A stretch of 64,000 nucleotides of DNA from Angiostrongylus vasorum (taxonomy: Eukaryota > Nematoda > Chromadorea > Rhabditida > Metastrongylidae): the NCBI GenBank assembly GCA_018806985.1, contig JADANN010000462.1, positions 434,001-498,000 on the forward strand, given 5' to 3'. A program made the position numbers and the translations under genes. Below the pieces are notes generated by a model. It saw nothing but the letters and a program-made list of their open reading frames with translations. It was not told the origin of the DNA and made no database searches. Shown here piece after piece: positions 33,410-46,553 of the stretch (positions are counted from its first letter, which is position 1; every line of letters starts with the position of its first letter).

Positions 33410-36400
33410 AACAGGTCTCATTCCCTTGACTTCGAAGAAAGAGCCCCCGATACAGCAGCGTTGCGTAGGACGAATACGGAGAGGCCGTCAAAATCTCAGG
33501 ACCATTCTAAGCTGCCTAAATCCCAAAGTACTTAGGTGACAATCTGTATCTATAATGTACGCACACTTGTATCTGAGTCCTCGATAAAGGACTTGATCAT
33601 GCAGAGCGGAAGGATAACGCACGACATCATCGAACTGGCCGAGATGAAAAGATGCCGGCCATTCCACGTTATCTATGACAATTGAGAAAAACTGTTACTC
33701 GGAACACACTACGTTGGAGGAGTCGGCGACGTCGGCATTGTCGTCAACACGAGCATGGCTAGCAATATCGATTCATTCGAACAACTAACAAACCGAGCCG
33801 CACGTTTATAGATTAAGAGATGTGGATAAGTATTAGCTTTGACAATCTTCGCCGTTTACACATGACATCAACTTATGATGGAGAAGAAATCGAAGCGTTT
33901 TATACAGATTAGAGAGGTTCTACAGAGAAGTCCATGCATTCTTTAAGGCGATCATTGGATTTTAACGCTAATATTGGGCCCAGAAGAACGTCCGGAGGAC
34001 GTCACATTTGGACCCATGGATTAGAATAGAAAGAGCAAGTTGAGCGGTTGTCTAAGTTTATCATAATGACCAAGACCATTAATGGTAACTTGCAAATCCA
34101 GAGCCCCACTCTCAACGCTGGAAGTGGGACTCTTCCAATGGAAAGTACCATAACGAAGTAGACCACATCATAGAAAATCGAAAGTTTTTGCCTAGCAGAT
34201 GCTGCTGTTGTTCCGAAATGCAACAGGTGGTCAGACAACCGTCTTCATCGTGAGAGGTTTCATTTCTTGCTGAAAGGAGAAAAAAGCCGCCAAATCAGAA
34301 AACAAAGCTTCAAAACCATCATAAACTAGAATCTATTTGGTTCATTAGTCAGCCGTTGGGAAGCTGCCGTTCTCGATAACATCAACCAGGAATACGATCG
34401 GCTCATTCAACATCTCGTTAGTGCTATGAATGCTGAGGGTTCATAAGTAAGCAAGAGACGTCTCTCATCAGAAACACTCAAGCTGATACGCCAGCGTGGA
34501 ATCGCACAGCTGCAGGGAACCGCCAGCTAACTTCCGAAATTGCAGAAGAATGCGGACAGGCGGTAAAGCAACATCTTAGTGAGAGAAGAGCAGCAGTAAA
34601 GGTCGAAGCTGCAGAGGCTGGAAAAAAGATTACCAAAGCTTACCGAAGCGTCGCCAATTACAAAACCAAGGTTGTTGCACTCCCACCCACAGAACGAACA
34701 TTTAGAGCGTCCAGAAAGGCAATGGAGAAAATCATTTATGAATACTCAAATCTCTTCAATAGACACCACCATGTGTAATGAAGGAGGATGGATATGTGGT
34801 TTCCATTGGTTCTCCCTTCCGAAATCCAGCATGCTATTTCGTCGGTGAAAGATCTAGCAACTGGTCCAGAGAGGATAAAACTGAACATCTGAAGAACCTT
34901 CCACCAGCTTAACACACTGGCTTGGCTGTTCACATGCTACCTGTCTTAATGCGCGGTTCCTACTCAGTGGAAAAAGCAGCGAGACCGTACTGTTGACTGC
35001 TCAAAAAGGTGACCTCCGCGATATCGCCAATTATCGTGCAACCTGTTTACTGTCTGTGGACTACGAACTTTTCACTCGAGCCATCCTAAACAGGACTGAT
35101 AGAACACTGGGCGAAGGATAGCCACGTGATTAAGCAAGGCTTGGCAAAGAATTCATTACAGTGGATCACATACACACTATCACAAGAGTCACTGAAGTAT
35201 TGCGCGAGTACAAGAGAGTGCACTAGCCCACTTTCATCGATTTAAAGAAAGCTTTTGATTCAGTTGAGATAGAAGTGGCAGTGGAAGACCCTAGACTGTC
35301 GGGGCGTCCTTATTCAGTGTGTAAAGGCTCTTAGTGGGCTGCATAGAAATTTCTGCAATTAAAATATCACCACAACAGTTTTAACATCGACATCAAAAGA
35401 AGGGTTAAACAAAGCAATACCATCTCGCCAAGATTGTTTACGGCCACTTTTAAGAATTTCATGCGAACATTAGAATGGGATAATATGGGAGTGAAAATCG
35501 TTGGTAGGCAGTTACATCATCTTCGCTTTGCTGTTGACATCGTCCTTATAGCACCAAACATTAACCAAGTGGAATGAATGCTTGCCGACTTTGATGAAGC
35601 CTGTGAAAAAAATTGGTCTTCGACTAAATCTCACAAAAACGATGTTCGTGAGTAACAGATTGGTTACGTATGCCCTATTTGCACTCAACGGAATGAAGGT
35701 CTCCGAATACTCCACTTACATCTATCTAGATCGGGAAATCAACATGATGAAAGACTTATCTCCATAAATGAACAGGTGGAAACGAGCGGCTTGGGGAGCT
35801 TCCAAGAGCATCGAAGATGTAGTGAAGAGAACAAAGAACACTGGACTCCATGCCCACCTTTTCGACTTCACGATAACTCCTGCCTTAACGTAGGCGCCAG
35901 AAACCTGGTTGCTGGTAAGCAGGATGAAAGACCACTCAGGGTTACTGAAAGGGTAGTCGAAAACACGATGCTAGGAGTACCACGTGTCACACAAATGAAT
36001 AAAGTGATCCGAAGCTCCGACCTGCGTCAACGATCAAAATCAAAATCTATACGTCAAACTGTCGAAGATAACACGTAGTACGTATGAACGACAACCGATG
36101 GACAAGAGCCGTTAGTGACTGGATTCATCGGGATGACACAGGCACTGCAGGAAGATCATTGACCCGATGGTCAGAGTTCTTCACGAAAAGCTTAAAAGAG
36201 TGGTATGGTGCTCAACGAATCGTTAGAGCGAGCAGAACCCACTGGGTTTACTCTTGCACCCGACCGGAAGAAATGGAAGATTTACTGGGCGCCCGCTCGA
36301 GTAGTCACTCGACGATCGGCGGGACCACAGGTGATACAGGTGAACTATTATTCAATTCAAATACCCCAGTAACTTCTGAAAGGAAATATTCAACAGCCAA

Positions 36401-36415
36401 GCCGCTGCTCTAGAA
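33410..36415 (+). mobile_element. RTE-type LINE, near full length but heavily decayed
   Basis: It starts with the RTE leader and an endonuclease region (CIYNVRTLVSE near 33545, then HVIYDN and GVGDVGIVVN). It continues through the linker (34300-34900) to the reverse transcriptase: DHIHTIT (35165), TFIDLKKAFDS (35240), LRFAVDIVL (35520; the ADD motif is changed to AVD), LNLTKTMFV (35620). The C-terminal block NDNRWTRAVSDWIHRDD (36085) and RPEEMEDLLGARSSSHS close it near 36410. Stops, frameshifts and deletions occur throughout, so it is inactive. Confidence 0.92.
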
Positions 36416-36639
36416 AACTTTGTCACTTCGAGAATTTTTGAATGGGAATGCTTTTGGAAATTATCTCTCATCAAGAGCTTTAGAAATCATTTTTCTCGAA
36501 CAAATAAACAAGCATTTCGTTGCAAAGGTGAGTACATTCTAGAGCTCTATTTTTGACTAATACTATTGTATTTGACTATACTTATGACAATTTAAAGTTT
36601 GAGTTCGACACCGCTATCATTTTCATTAACCTATGCTAG

Positions 36640-37080
36640 GTTCCGGATAAGGACGAGAATCTCTCTAAAATGAATTGACAATCGTCTCGCCATGCGTGAT
36701 CTGCCCCGAACAGTAGGAGTGGGGCTGCGTGAATTCGGGTAGAATGTATTTGATTTGTGTAGGGACTTCTAGTTCTGAATACCACTTTATCTTCACAGGT
36801 GACCTAGCCCCTACCTCAAACTGATAAATTCGACTTAGGTTGGCCAAATTCCTCATCCCATGTGAAGTCGGTATGAGTCGTCTCATTTCTTAAACGGTGG
36901 CCGAGTATAAGGCAGTAGGTGTTCGCAGTGCGATTTATCATGTGATCGGAATTTGGATTAAGTGTATTTATAATTGCGTTATGGAAATATTTGGTCAAGT
37001 AGGTTGTGTGTCAATACGAACCTCTCCAGGCTCTGAAGAAAGTAAAGGTTTTTTGTAATATCGGCCAGTGTATTAATAAC
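36640..37080 (+). mobile_element. Penelope-like element fragment
   Basis: CVICPEQ and GRMYLICVGTS at about 36700-36770 match the Cys lead and GIY part of the Penelope endonuclease. The tail signature CTCTCCAGGCTCTGAAGAAAG occurs at 37021-37041. The middle is deleted or scrambled. Confidence 0.55.
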
Positions 37081-37675
37081 CTCGGATCCGCTCATCGAGA
37101 GCTCAGATTATTGGTTAATGTCAGAGTTAGTAGGAAGGTGGATTTCGGTACTTTTGTTTCAAGAATCGTCGTGAAATTCAACTATGCCAGGTAATATGCT
37201 ACATTATAGCATATTTGGTAGAACATATTAAAACGATGTATGGAACGTGAACTAAATGCTTACTTAGCAGCGTTGTCGACTGCATCTCCAGCGCTATTTG
37301 CTTTTGGTGACTCCTATAATGAATCAGGCATCCTAATTTCTTTCGTCTTCTATTTTTTAAGGGCTTTCCAAATTCGCTGATTATATATTGTATGAAATTC
37401 TACTCACTACCTCTGTTTTTTTCGCACTCTATTTTTTTCTGCGCTTCGCCCTGTAGACTTGTCCTTTTTTGGGCGTCAGTCTCACGTCGATCGTTCCGTC
37501 GTTCTTGCAGCAGGCATCTCCACTAAATCAAATGCTTTTGTTGAGTTTAATCAATCACTGGCTGGCTCACGTGTTCATTTATTAGTCGCATTCCACTACT
37601 AACAGACATGGCATTTTCTTTTCTAACGTAAGCTGCCATATTTCTTCGGTCATACTTTTCAGATCGCATCAAGGT
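37081..37675. other. No recognised gene
   Basis: AT-rich with only short frames. Confidence 0.35.
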
Positions 37676-37955
37676 AGAAGTAGTCTAGTGATCGAGCGCA
37701 GTGACCACAAGTACCTTGCAATAGACATGACATCAATCCTCGAGCCTAAGGCTCATCAAACCTTCCATCCTTCCAAGGTCGGAAAATTGGTACCATACTT
37801 GTCTGGGAGGAAAGCAGGACTGGCTCGATACATCAGTAGGACACCGAGAGCCATTGCAGAAGCCAGACATGCATTCAGTCACGTCTAACGATGCTCAACA
37901 AAGTCGAATTCGTGGCGCATCTGTCACGGATTGATGTACACCGAGAGCTTTATCC
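37676..37955 (+). repeat. tRNA-headed short repeat (family B)
   Basis: The tail matches the family: CCTTCCATCCTTCCAAGGTC, GTCTGGGAGGAAAGCAGGAC, CGATACATCAGTAGG, GCATTCAGTCACGTC and ACCGAGAGCTTTATCC. The head is diverged. Confidence 0.65.
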
Positions 37956-38189
37956 TTTTATCTTAGTGAAAAGCAACTACATAAAAAGGAGTTGTACGTC
38001 GCCCCCAGAAATGTTGTAAAATGTGTATTCCGGTAAGCTTGCCATGCTTTCCAAGCCTCAAGCGAGTTCCTGTAGCCACGTGAAGGCTTACTCCTGTAAG
38101 AAAGCTTGACAACGGAGACGTTGTTGGAACTTTTTTTTTGATGAGACAAGGTGTCAAAAGAAGAGAGTACTTAAATTACAACCACCACA

Positions 38190-38570
38190 CTTTCAACGGA
38201 CAAGACGTGGTGGTACGCAATGGTAGTAGTGCCGTTTATCGTGATCACGGTACTGGTCTTACTCTGCCCTGGCTTCACCAAGCCTCCCATCCAACCATGT
38301 TCAGGGATTTGGTATAAGACTTGCTTGGGATTTGCTCATTTCCTCCAATCCACATGGAAACGCGTTAACACTACCATCCCAGTACTCCTGGAAATATCAA
38401 CTCAACATGCACTCAGTGACATTCCTAATGAAGCTGGAAACCCTGGAGCAGCAATGGAATCCACACGCAAAAGTTCGAAGACGTTCGTGGATGATGGGTG
38501 CGAGGAATCGAATCGAATGGGAGGAGTGCTGGGATCCACGCAGTGAATGCGAAGATGGGTCATGCAAAAT
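38190..38570 (+). repeat. tRNA-headed short repeat (family D), well preserved
   Basis: It begins with ACGTGGTGGTACGCAATGG. The body has CCCTGGCTTCACCAAGCC, CCACATGGAAACGCG and CAGTGACATTCCTAATGAAG. The tail has GTGGATGATGGGTGCGAGG, GTGCTGGGATCCACGCAG and GCGAAGATGGGTCATGC. It is the clearest copy for deriving a family consensus. Confidence 0.65.
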
Positions 38571-40479
38571 AAGCAGAAATATGCCTCTCTTGTAGACAGA
38601 CTAGTGTTTAAATCTTTCACTACGACTATAAAAACCAAGAAGGATGTAGGCTTGACCTCGTCGGGTCAAGGTTCTAAACAAAAATATGTTGCGTGAATCT
38701 TCGTGTAACTGAAGAAAATATCCATCCACCGGTTCAGGAGCGAGAGTATGGAGGATTTTCTGTGGAAGTTGTGCAAGAATCAGAACCTTGACTACAGGAT
38801 CAATAAGATTGCTTTGGGTGGACAGAGTCTTGAGCCGGTTTGTTGTGAGGCAATGCACTTCGTCCCAATGTGGGGTTTTGTCGAATTATATGTCAATATA
38901 GAAGGAAACCCAAGACGTTCATGTGCCTTTCCTGGGAATAAGGTGGATTAAACTTCCCACTTTCTGATGCGTCTGATAGACTGATATGCCTTATATATGT
39001 AATCGTTTTTATGCATAAGGGGGGGGGGCATGTGTGAATAATGTTCTGCAGTTTGACTTAACTGAAATCCTACCATCCGACTTCCACGTACACGGCAGGC
39101 TGGTTTAAGATCGTTGTCAAGATATAAAGTCATATCTACCTAGGGGAGAAGCTGCTAAGTTACAGGGAGATCTCTTCTCACAAAGTGTAACGTTCTTTCG
39201 TGTTTCAACACTGAGCCAAACCCTAATGAGGAGCTCCAGCGGTGACAAAGATAAGCGGAAGCCTAAGTGGGGCTCACCCCCACTCACTCAATTATTAATG
39301 ACGTAATAGGCTACCGGTCATAATTTAAGTAGACTTTAACGTCGGTAGTGACATTGCACCATTTTTTGCTATACTGTGGCTCAACCACTAAAAAGGATTT
39401 CTTAGAGATTAAGAAAAACCTCTCGGATTGTTTCGACAAAGTGCTGTCGTCAATTCGTCTAGCTCTTGCCTTTGCGGGAGATTTCTGAACAAGTTTCATT
39501 AGGTCACGTTTTAGTTGTGGAATTGTGAAACACTTTCTATACGTATTCATAAGTTGTCTGCCTTCTATATGATCACATTTTAGACGAGCAATTCCGATCG
39601 AAACTTCCTTAGAAATAATTACTTCCAACTAGAGCTTTATACACATATTTTAAGCTATACGCAATAATTGACATTTTTCAAAGAGTTCACGGCTTTATTT
39701 TCTTTTAGTAGAGGACGTTTGAAGCTAAAACTAGTGTGAGCCCCATGATCTTCAGAAACGAAGTCTTCAACAAAATAAGCCAACTTTGCCAATGGTAATA
39801 TTAAGTCATGTTTCTGCTAAAAAATCATATTTTTTATGTGACATCAATAACAATTCCAGTGACCGCTTACTACCTAATGTTTCGAAACCTGTACTGACCC
39901 ATGTGGAACATGGATTCAGGCGGCTGACGTATTCAAACAACACGCAAAGGTTTCAGTGACACATGTAATATTAAGGAACAGAGCGACTAAGTCCACTACA
40001 TATTGCAGTGCATCTTCATCAGTAGATTAATGTGAAATGATGAACACTGTGTTTAGCACCCCTCATGAACACTACACTACCAGGATAATCCGACCCAAGC
40101 TAGTGCTCACCTTGCTCATCCGCCTTTCCTCCCGTCTCCTCGCTCGTTCTTCGCTCCTTTTTTTCTCGTCGTTCCTTGAATTCTTCCACGTATCTACAAC
40201 AACACCGCACGTTGCAGAGATTTACAGACTTTTCAGATGATAGAAAAATATTCTATGGAGAAGGGAATCTCAAAGGATTGTTTTCTCCCCGGATTAGAAT
40301 CTGTCGTGTGCAATCAGCTCACCGCAACTGTCTAGCGAGCCTTTCCAAAGCTTGATCTGTTCGTGATGACTTTTTTTCCCTCCGATTTTGCATATTCCTC
40401 TTCATCTTCACCCTCTGGAAACTTCCCAACTTCTATATTTTATCTCAGACTTCGTAATTATCGCTGAATAAGAAACTAA
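38571..40479. other. Mostly unassigned; one exon-like minus-strand frame
   Basis: The frame at 39628-39311 (minus, about 105 codons) is Lys/Arg/Ser-rich with a normal amino-acid mix, unlike nearby frames, and could be an exon of an unknown gene. I recognise no domain. A run of nine G lies at 39019-39027. Other frames look like chance. Confidence 0.25.
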
Positions 40480-40900
40480 ACATCGGCGCTTGAAATTCTT
40501 GAAACGTTTTAAATAAAGTCCAAAAATCTAGAAGTGAACTGCAAGGGAGTAGTGCCTGGTGATCACGCTTGGCCTCGCGCTAATACCTCAGGCTGGCTTT
40601 TTTGAACCAAGCCAAGTACATTCTTCTCGCCCATGTAATACTCTGCTCTGCTGGTCTCCACCAAATAACTGGTAAACTTGCAAAGAACAGAATAGTGGCT
40701 AGAATAGCTTAAAAGAAGCTGTTTATTATGCGAACAAATATTCATGTACTGGAATTTTTTCTGCTAGGATTATGAAAGTGTTTGACTGAGTAGACTGCCT
40801 ATCAATTTGACCTCCCCATGGTCTCAAAAAAGGCGGAACGCCCGAAACGTGAGCTGTTGTGAATGAATAAATTCCTTTTCAATAACTCGTGTCTCCTCAA
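40480..40900 (+). repeat. Penelope-type element 3' tail fragment
   Basis: It matches 32370-32700 almost end to end: GTGATCACGCTT, CTCAGGCTG, CTGGTCTCCA, GAAGCTGT, TATCAATTTGACCT. A decayed terminal core follows (GGCGGAACGCCCGAAACGTG, 40828-40847). No endonuclease sequence remains. Confidence 0.65.
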
Positions 40901-41764
40901 GAAGAAAACACTGGCTGGCTGTCGTGTCTACTCTCTAAGGCACATTAGAGTTCGCTTACAAAGGGGGGATTCAATTTCAAGATAGATCCCTTTCCCTATG
41001 TATATGAGGAATTTGTGTAGGGTCTTATTTTATAGGTTTCACGGATGAAAATGTCGAGGTTTTCCCTATTCAACAACCACACTGAGTGTACGACTGTCAC
41101 ATAATGCAAATACGGCAAAATGGACACCTTTTACAACGCCATATCAGTATGTCAATGAGCCTTTTGTGCTTTTCAGAGGAAGATTGGCATTCTGCCAATA
41201 CTTCATATAACAGGAAAGTACTGCGTCGAAACTCTACCATGACAATGTAAAGAAAGTGTGGCTGCGTGAGTTCATGAACCAACCTCTATTCGATTTTGAT
41301 TCGAATGGAAAGAATACCGTTATACTCAACCTTAAGTAACCATGGCACAGAAGATGGTTGACAAAATGGATAGAGAAGAGACATTACTTTTCGACCGTTA
41401 TAAGAAATTATATGCCTTATTACGCCAAACCTAAGGTACATGCCAAGCAGGTTAGAACTAGATGCATCTAGTGCAGGAAGTATTTCTGTCCAGATTTGTT
41501 CAGCAAGTACTTTATGTAGATGCTAAATCTAAGAGTTCCAGCCGTAATATAGAAGTTTCTGAGCAAAGGTCTTCCAATTTCATTGAAAGACTGTGAGAGT
41601 AAAGGACTATGTGCTTCTTACAAAGACGCACTCTGCACTTTATTAAGTATACACTACGTACGCTCAAAGTCCTACTCATTATGAAAATATCTATTGGAGT
41701 TTTCCACTGATTTTCTAGCTCGTCGTGGCGATCAAGGGGTCCCTAAGTTCCGAAATTCTGTGTG
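40901..41764. other. No recognised gene
   Basis: Short frames only. A Cys-containing minus frame at 41097-41282 has no match. Confidence 0.35.
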
Positions 41765-41890
41765 CAATATTTATTTATATGTTCCTATGAACTGATCTTG
41801 TTGAGCTAATGCGAGGTTAGTAAAGGTTTTCGTTGCCGTTGTTGTTGGTGTTGCGCCTTCCTGAGAGCCGTAACGTTACCAGTGGGACAC
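41765..41890 (-). repeat. Penelope terminal repeat fragment
   Basis: It matches the left terminal repeat at 3848-4035: TTTATATGTTCCTATGAACTGATC, GCGAGGTTAGTAAAGG, GTTGTTGTTGGTGTTG. It then skips the hammerhead-like core to CGCCTTCCTGAGAGCC. Confidence 0.65.
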
Positions 41891-42794
41891 TATGCGTACA
41901 ATATACAACCGATATGCTCGTACCCGTCGCTAGCCCCAATCAGAACAAATTGGAGCGAATAAAAGTGAATAAATTATTAGGAAAAGGAGTTTCGCTCATT
42001 ATTTTGTGTGGAGTGTTGCTTTACTTAGTCTAGGACAGCCACTATATCTCCACTGAATGAGCTATTGAGTGGATAAATCAGGTAAAAAAAACTTCGGTAA
42101 AATAAGCAACCGAGAAGAGAATGATTCAAATACATGAGTCATGCTGATCCCAATGGGTAACATATGTAGGAAATTCTGTAGCATTCACTTATTGTGCGAA
42201 AAAAGATACCGTATGGTCACTTTGATTGTGTGCCACCGTTTTTGGAAGGCCATCAGATTGACGAAACAACTTGTGGGTCCATCTGCTCAAACACTGATTT
42301 CGTCGTTCCCACCCATTCGCAGCTATACAGATGTTGCTCTCAGAAAGTGCTTTCAGAAAGGTTTGCCAGTAAACTAATCCCGGAATGCAAGTTTGCAAGG
42401 GAGTCCCAATTTCTGATGGCGTATATCCGCGATAATTACAGTCATAGAAATCCTTCAGTTAGTACGAAATTCAAAAAAACGTGTGACAGATAAGTTCTGC
42501 TGACCATTCTGCTTTTCTTCTTCCACGTTGATTTGCTTAGTTTCAGCGCGACACCGACGGCCATGTATGCAGCATTCCAAATCTGCACCACTGCTTCTTG
42601 ACGATGACATAACGAAATGATGGTCCTTCTGAATTAGAGAGTTTATGTGGATTGTTATGATAGGAGTTATTTCCGTGATACTTGAGTTCTGATGTGAATA
42701 AAATTTTGACCAAGTGGTAAGCTTTATTCTGGATGTGGAAAAGTCGAGAAATTCCCATCGATAAGCAAGAGTAACATGCTACAAGAAAAGGCGA
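41891..42794. other. No recognised gene; one Cys-rich frame
   Basis: A plus frame at 42194-42493 (99 codons) has eight Cys residues and an exon-like composition but matches no family I know. A possible donor follows AGAAAG at about 42360. Low confidence. Confidence 0.22.
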
Positions 42795-43690
42795 AACTAT
42801 GTATGTCCTTCTTGACAGAACTTTTGTTACGCGCCGCTCGTTCGTCGTCGTAGAATCTTCCGTTCAGAATTCTTTCGAAAATAATTATTCTGTGCTGAAT
42901 CGAGATTTTTTCTAGCGCACCGTCTTCTTTTCTACAAACAGTTACGCCTGTGATAGACTGGAACGAGCTCAGCTACTGGAGCATTTGGAGATATTCATTC
43001 CGTTGAGCATGGAGCATACGAAATCCATAATTCGCTCATCAAGTCGTTTTTTTTTGAGAATCAGTCGAATGCCAATCTTTTTTGAAACGCTATCTAAGTT
43101 GGCTATCACTCGTTCCATCCGACTAATGCTTGGTGTTATAAGAACGAGTTTATCAGCAAAATGATGATGGTGTGACCATGGACATTCACTCCTATGTTGG
43201 CATGTCCTTCTCGATGGTGACGTTAAATAATTTTTGATAGGCTGGTATCGCCTTGCTCAACCTCTCTTTTTACGTCGATGATAATATCGGTATAGAATGG
43301 TGATATCTCTGGTTGTAAAATTTTTATATAACTCGCGAAGAATCTTCATAAACTGAGTGGGGACGCGCTGGCGCTCCAAGCCTTTCTATGAATGCTTCTA
43401 TCCCAACTAAATCAAAAGTTTTTTTTCAAATCTATAAAAGTGAAACAAAGTGATCTCTCCTACTGTTGCGATGCTTCAGTGAGCGTTATTATCGTGCTGA
43501 TGTGGTCCATCGTACTGAAACCTTTTCGATATCCTGCTTGCTTACACGGCTGTCCTTCCAATGTTCTATCAGTCTTGTTGAGCATGACTCAAGTGAAGAG
43601 TTTGCAGTTGGCAGACGGCAAGCAGATCGGACGATATTCAGTGCTATTGTGGTGATCACGCTTCGTTTTTTCTCTCTTTTCTTTCTTGTG
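42795..43690 (-). mobile_element. RTE-type LINE reverse transcriptase remnant, minus strand
   Basis: The minus strand reads LDKTDRTLEGQPCKQAGY, MDHISTI and TFIDLKKTFD (motif A) near 43430-43660. ILRELYKNFTT and a decayed motif B follow near 43260-43340. Both ends are eroded. Confidence 0.8.
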
Positions 43691-43924
43691 ATGAGCACAT
43701 AAATACACATATATAGAGGAATGATAACTTTTAAAGGCTTTCACAATAACCATTACCATCGAGCAATGCGGTTAGAATTATCGATCCGGGCATAGCAATG
43801 GAAATTTTTGAGGTTTTTGTTTTACGTGTTACGCTGATGCCCATTCCATAAGCACATGAGATGTTAACGTTTCTTTATTACCATCACAATTTTCAATTCA
43901 AGTTATTACTGCTTTTATTCTTTA
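43691..43924. other. No recognised feature
   Basis: Short AT-rich gap between an RTE fragment and a family B repeat. Confidence 0.3.
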
Positions 43925-44215
43925 CCAGGGTCCGTGTAGCGCAGTGGTTGGAGGCGCCCTGTAATGCGCATAGAATCGATCCCACGTTCCAGGCTCACCA
44001 AGTCTTTCATCCTTCCGGGATCGTCAAAATGGTACCATACCTGTCTGGGAGGATAACAACACTGGCTTGATACATCGGTGGGCCACCGCGGGTCATTCTA
44101 ACGGTCAGATATGCATTCAGTGACCTTCAACGATGCTTATTGAAGTCGATTACCTGCCGCATCCCTCAGGGATCGATCAACGCCGAGAGCTTTACCTTTA
44201 TTTGATTACGTGTTC
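43925..44215 (+). repeat. tRNA-headed short repeat (family B), best preserved copy
   Basis: The head GTCCGTGTAGCGCAGTGG plus TTGGAGGCGCC is a nearly ideal tRNA box A, and AGAATCGATCCCACG fits box B. The tail has CTGTCTGGGAGGATAAC, ACATCGGTGGGCCACCGCGG, GCATTCAGTGACC and CGCATCCCTCAGGGATCG. Confidence 0.75.
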
Positions 44216-44267
44216 TTTACCAACCATTTTGAATAACTCTAGCATCCATTTAGTCGATTAAAAATAA

Positions 44268-44545
44268 AAGAATGAAGCTCTTGGCTTTGATTAGTCCCTG
44301 AGGGATGCGCCATGCATTCGACTTCACTAAGTTTGGAGGTGATTGAATGCATATTTGGTTTTTACAATGACTCGTGGTGGCTTATCGATGTATCGAGCTA
44401 GTGCTGCTATCCTCCCAGACAAGTCTGGTACCAATCTGCCCGACCACTGAAGGGATGGAAGGCTTGGTGAGCTATGAGCACGGAAATCGATTCCACGTGT
44501 GTGTTGCAAGGCGCTTCCGACCACTGCGCCACACGCGTCCTTTTC
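44268..44545 (-). repeat. tRNA-headed short repeat (family B), inverted partner
   Basis: Reverse orientation to the copy at 43925-44215, about 50 bases away, so the two form an inverted pair. Landmarks on the plus strand are CCCTGAGGGATGCGCC, CGATGTATCGAG, CCTCCCAGACAAGTC and TCCGACCACTGCGCCAC. Confidence 0.75.
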
Positions 44546-45539
44546 AGTCGATTAGCACATTAGAAATGGAAATTCTAGAAAGGAACGGTTCATCAACGAG
44601 GCAGAAATGCTCGCCATCGTTACCCTTTTTTTGAAATAAGCCGTTATTTTTCTTCTGTGTAGCTGTTCATTTTTTTTATACGTATGAACTTTCACGGATA
44701 TGATGTTCTCGAAGATTCGGCATCTTTAGGAAAGTCATAAAACCTGAAGAGATATTTGATAAACTTGCCAAAATTAGGAAACAGATCGGTTAATGGGATA
44801 CCAAAGAGCCCAGCGAAAAGGATGCTAAAAATTATTTTGAATTAGCTCTCATTTGTTCCTAGCATCCTTCTCATTCGTACAACTGTGATAGATTCCCAGG
44901 GGATCCATTGCTAACGGTACAGGGTGGCACTAAAGTTTGTGTGAAGGTTTTTTTTTGCTAACTAAACTTTGAAGGCGAATTATCCCTTAACTTATGTCTC
45001 TTATGTTCCATGGTCTTCTTCATAATTGCTTTATTGTTGGTGAAGTTCAATCCGATTTGTTCATTTTCATGTTTTCTTGCCGTGTTGTTGATTGGATTCA
45101 AGCGAATTCCAAAATTCAGTGTTGTTTGGGTGGCTCGAATTCGATTTTTCTACAGTTTCCAAATTGATTCAAAACGTTCTTTAGCAAGGATTTTTTAGTT
45201 CCAAGCGATAGTTTTTGTGTGGAGGTATCCTGACGTTGTTTCAGATTTGGTATCGAGACTATTTTGCACCTCGGAGATTATTCTGTATCTTTTCATAATG
45301 TTAAGTCCTTACTGTATCCTTTATGTGTTGTTCCGAATACTATTTTCATCTAATTTGTTACAAAAATTCTTCTTACTGCTTCACTTAGGATCTGGGGAGA
45401 ACCATGGTGATCACTGATTGCCTGGCGAAAACCCTTTGCTAGCTGTTTGTCTTTAACAAAATATACCCTCTTTAGGCACCTATCAATCATATGCTATATG
45501 GTATTCATAACCTTCTAGAACAGTAAAAAGTACAGTTAT
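44546..45539. other. No recognised gene
   Basis: T-rich sequence with hydrophobic short frames (45010-45417). No motif. Confidence 0.35.
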
Positions 45540-45620
45540 TCAGCCGAACAGCCTTTGTTGAGCTGACGCGAGGTTGGTATCAGTTGTCGTTGTTGTTGTT
45601 TTTGCTGTGGTTCGATAGCT

Positions 45621-45658
45621 GACGCTTCGGCGACTTCGCCTTCCTCAGAGCCTCGACG
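45621..45658 (-). ncRNA. Hammerhead-like core, decayed
   Basis: On the minus strand: UCGUC, six bases, CUGAGGA, stem GGCG-AAGU-CGCC, then GAAGCGUC. The invariant GAAA is now GAAG, so cleavage is unlikely. Confidence 0.4.
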
Positions 45659-46553
45659 AACTTTATGCAATAATAGCTCTATAATTCGGAGATATACCTA
45701 CATTACTGAAGAATATCTGACAGAAATAAAAGCCATTTTGTTTAAAGACTACTTAATGTGTTGTTGCGAGTACGACTAAGCGTGTAGTGTTCACGTGGAT
45801 GACGAGCGAGATCCAACAAGGTGAGAAAAATCAGTTTGAAATAATATTCCAGGTCACGTGTGATAGTGAGGCATTCGTCTTTTCAGTTCATCTTTGGACT
45901 TTTGGAACTTATCCAGAGCGCTTCAAGATTCTTGCGTGTTAATGTTTTTGATTCCGGTGCTAGATTTCGGACAGTCACTTCAAGATCATTACCATTGTGC
46001 CTTTGCACACCATATGTATCTAGACAAGTACTTTGGCTAATTTTAAGCGCACCATCTAGATGTTCTTTTATGCGGATACAAGGTGGTCTACTCGTTTCCC
46101 TAATGTAGGCTTCATCGCATGTCTTTCATGAAATTAGCGGAACGCATGCAATCCCGTCTCTCTTGTTAGGACAGATTACGCAGTTTTCCGAGCTGCACAA
46201 ACTTTATTGCGTGGGAGGTCAATAGCCGCCACATAACTTTCAAGACAACTTTTTCTTCTGCACCTCTTAATGGCGTAGCTTATTTCGCTCAAAATGGAAG
46301 GTAGCTTGAAAGGGATGTTACTTAAGTATCCAACATTATTTTGGGGAATAGCCCTGCCTTTTGGTTTGATCCGCGTGGCTTTTTGCTTCCTGGCCATCGG
46401 AAATGGCAATTTTTCATGACAAGTTTATCAATTTCAATTCCTTCCCTTTCTGTTCTCATGTGCACACATTTCTACCCATTCGATACGTGTTCATCATGAG
46501 TCCTTTTTTTCCTGTGTGAAGGTTGAGGGGAGGAGTAGTGCACTAGTATACTT

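Noticed and set aside
33169..33535. Long Ile-Tyr open frames
   Set aside because: They are translations of the AT/ATAC microsatellite, not protein.
43925..44000. Possible tRNA gene
   Set aside because: Only boxes A and B are recognisable; the sequence continues into a repeat tail and lacks a complete cloverleaf, so it is called a tRNA-derived repeat.
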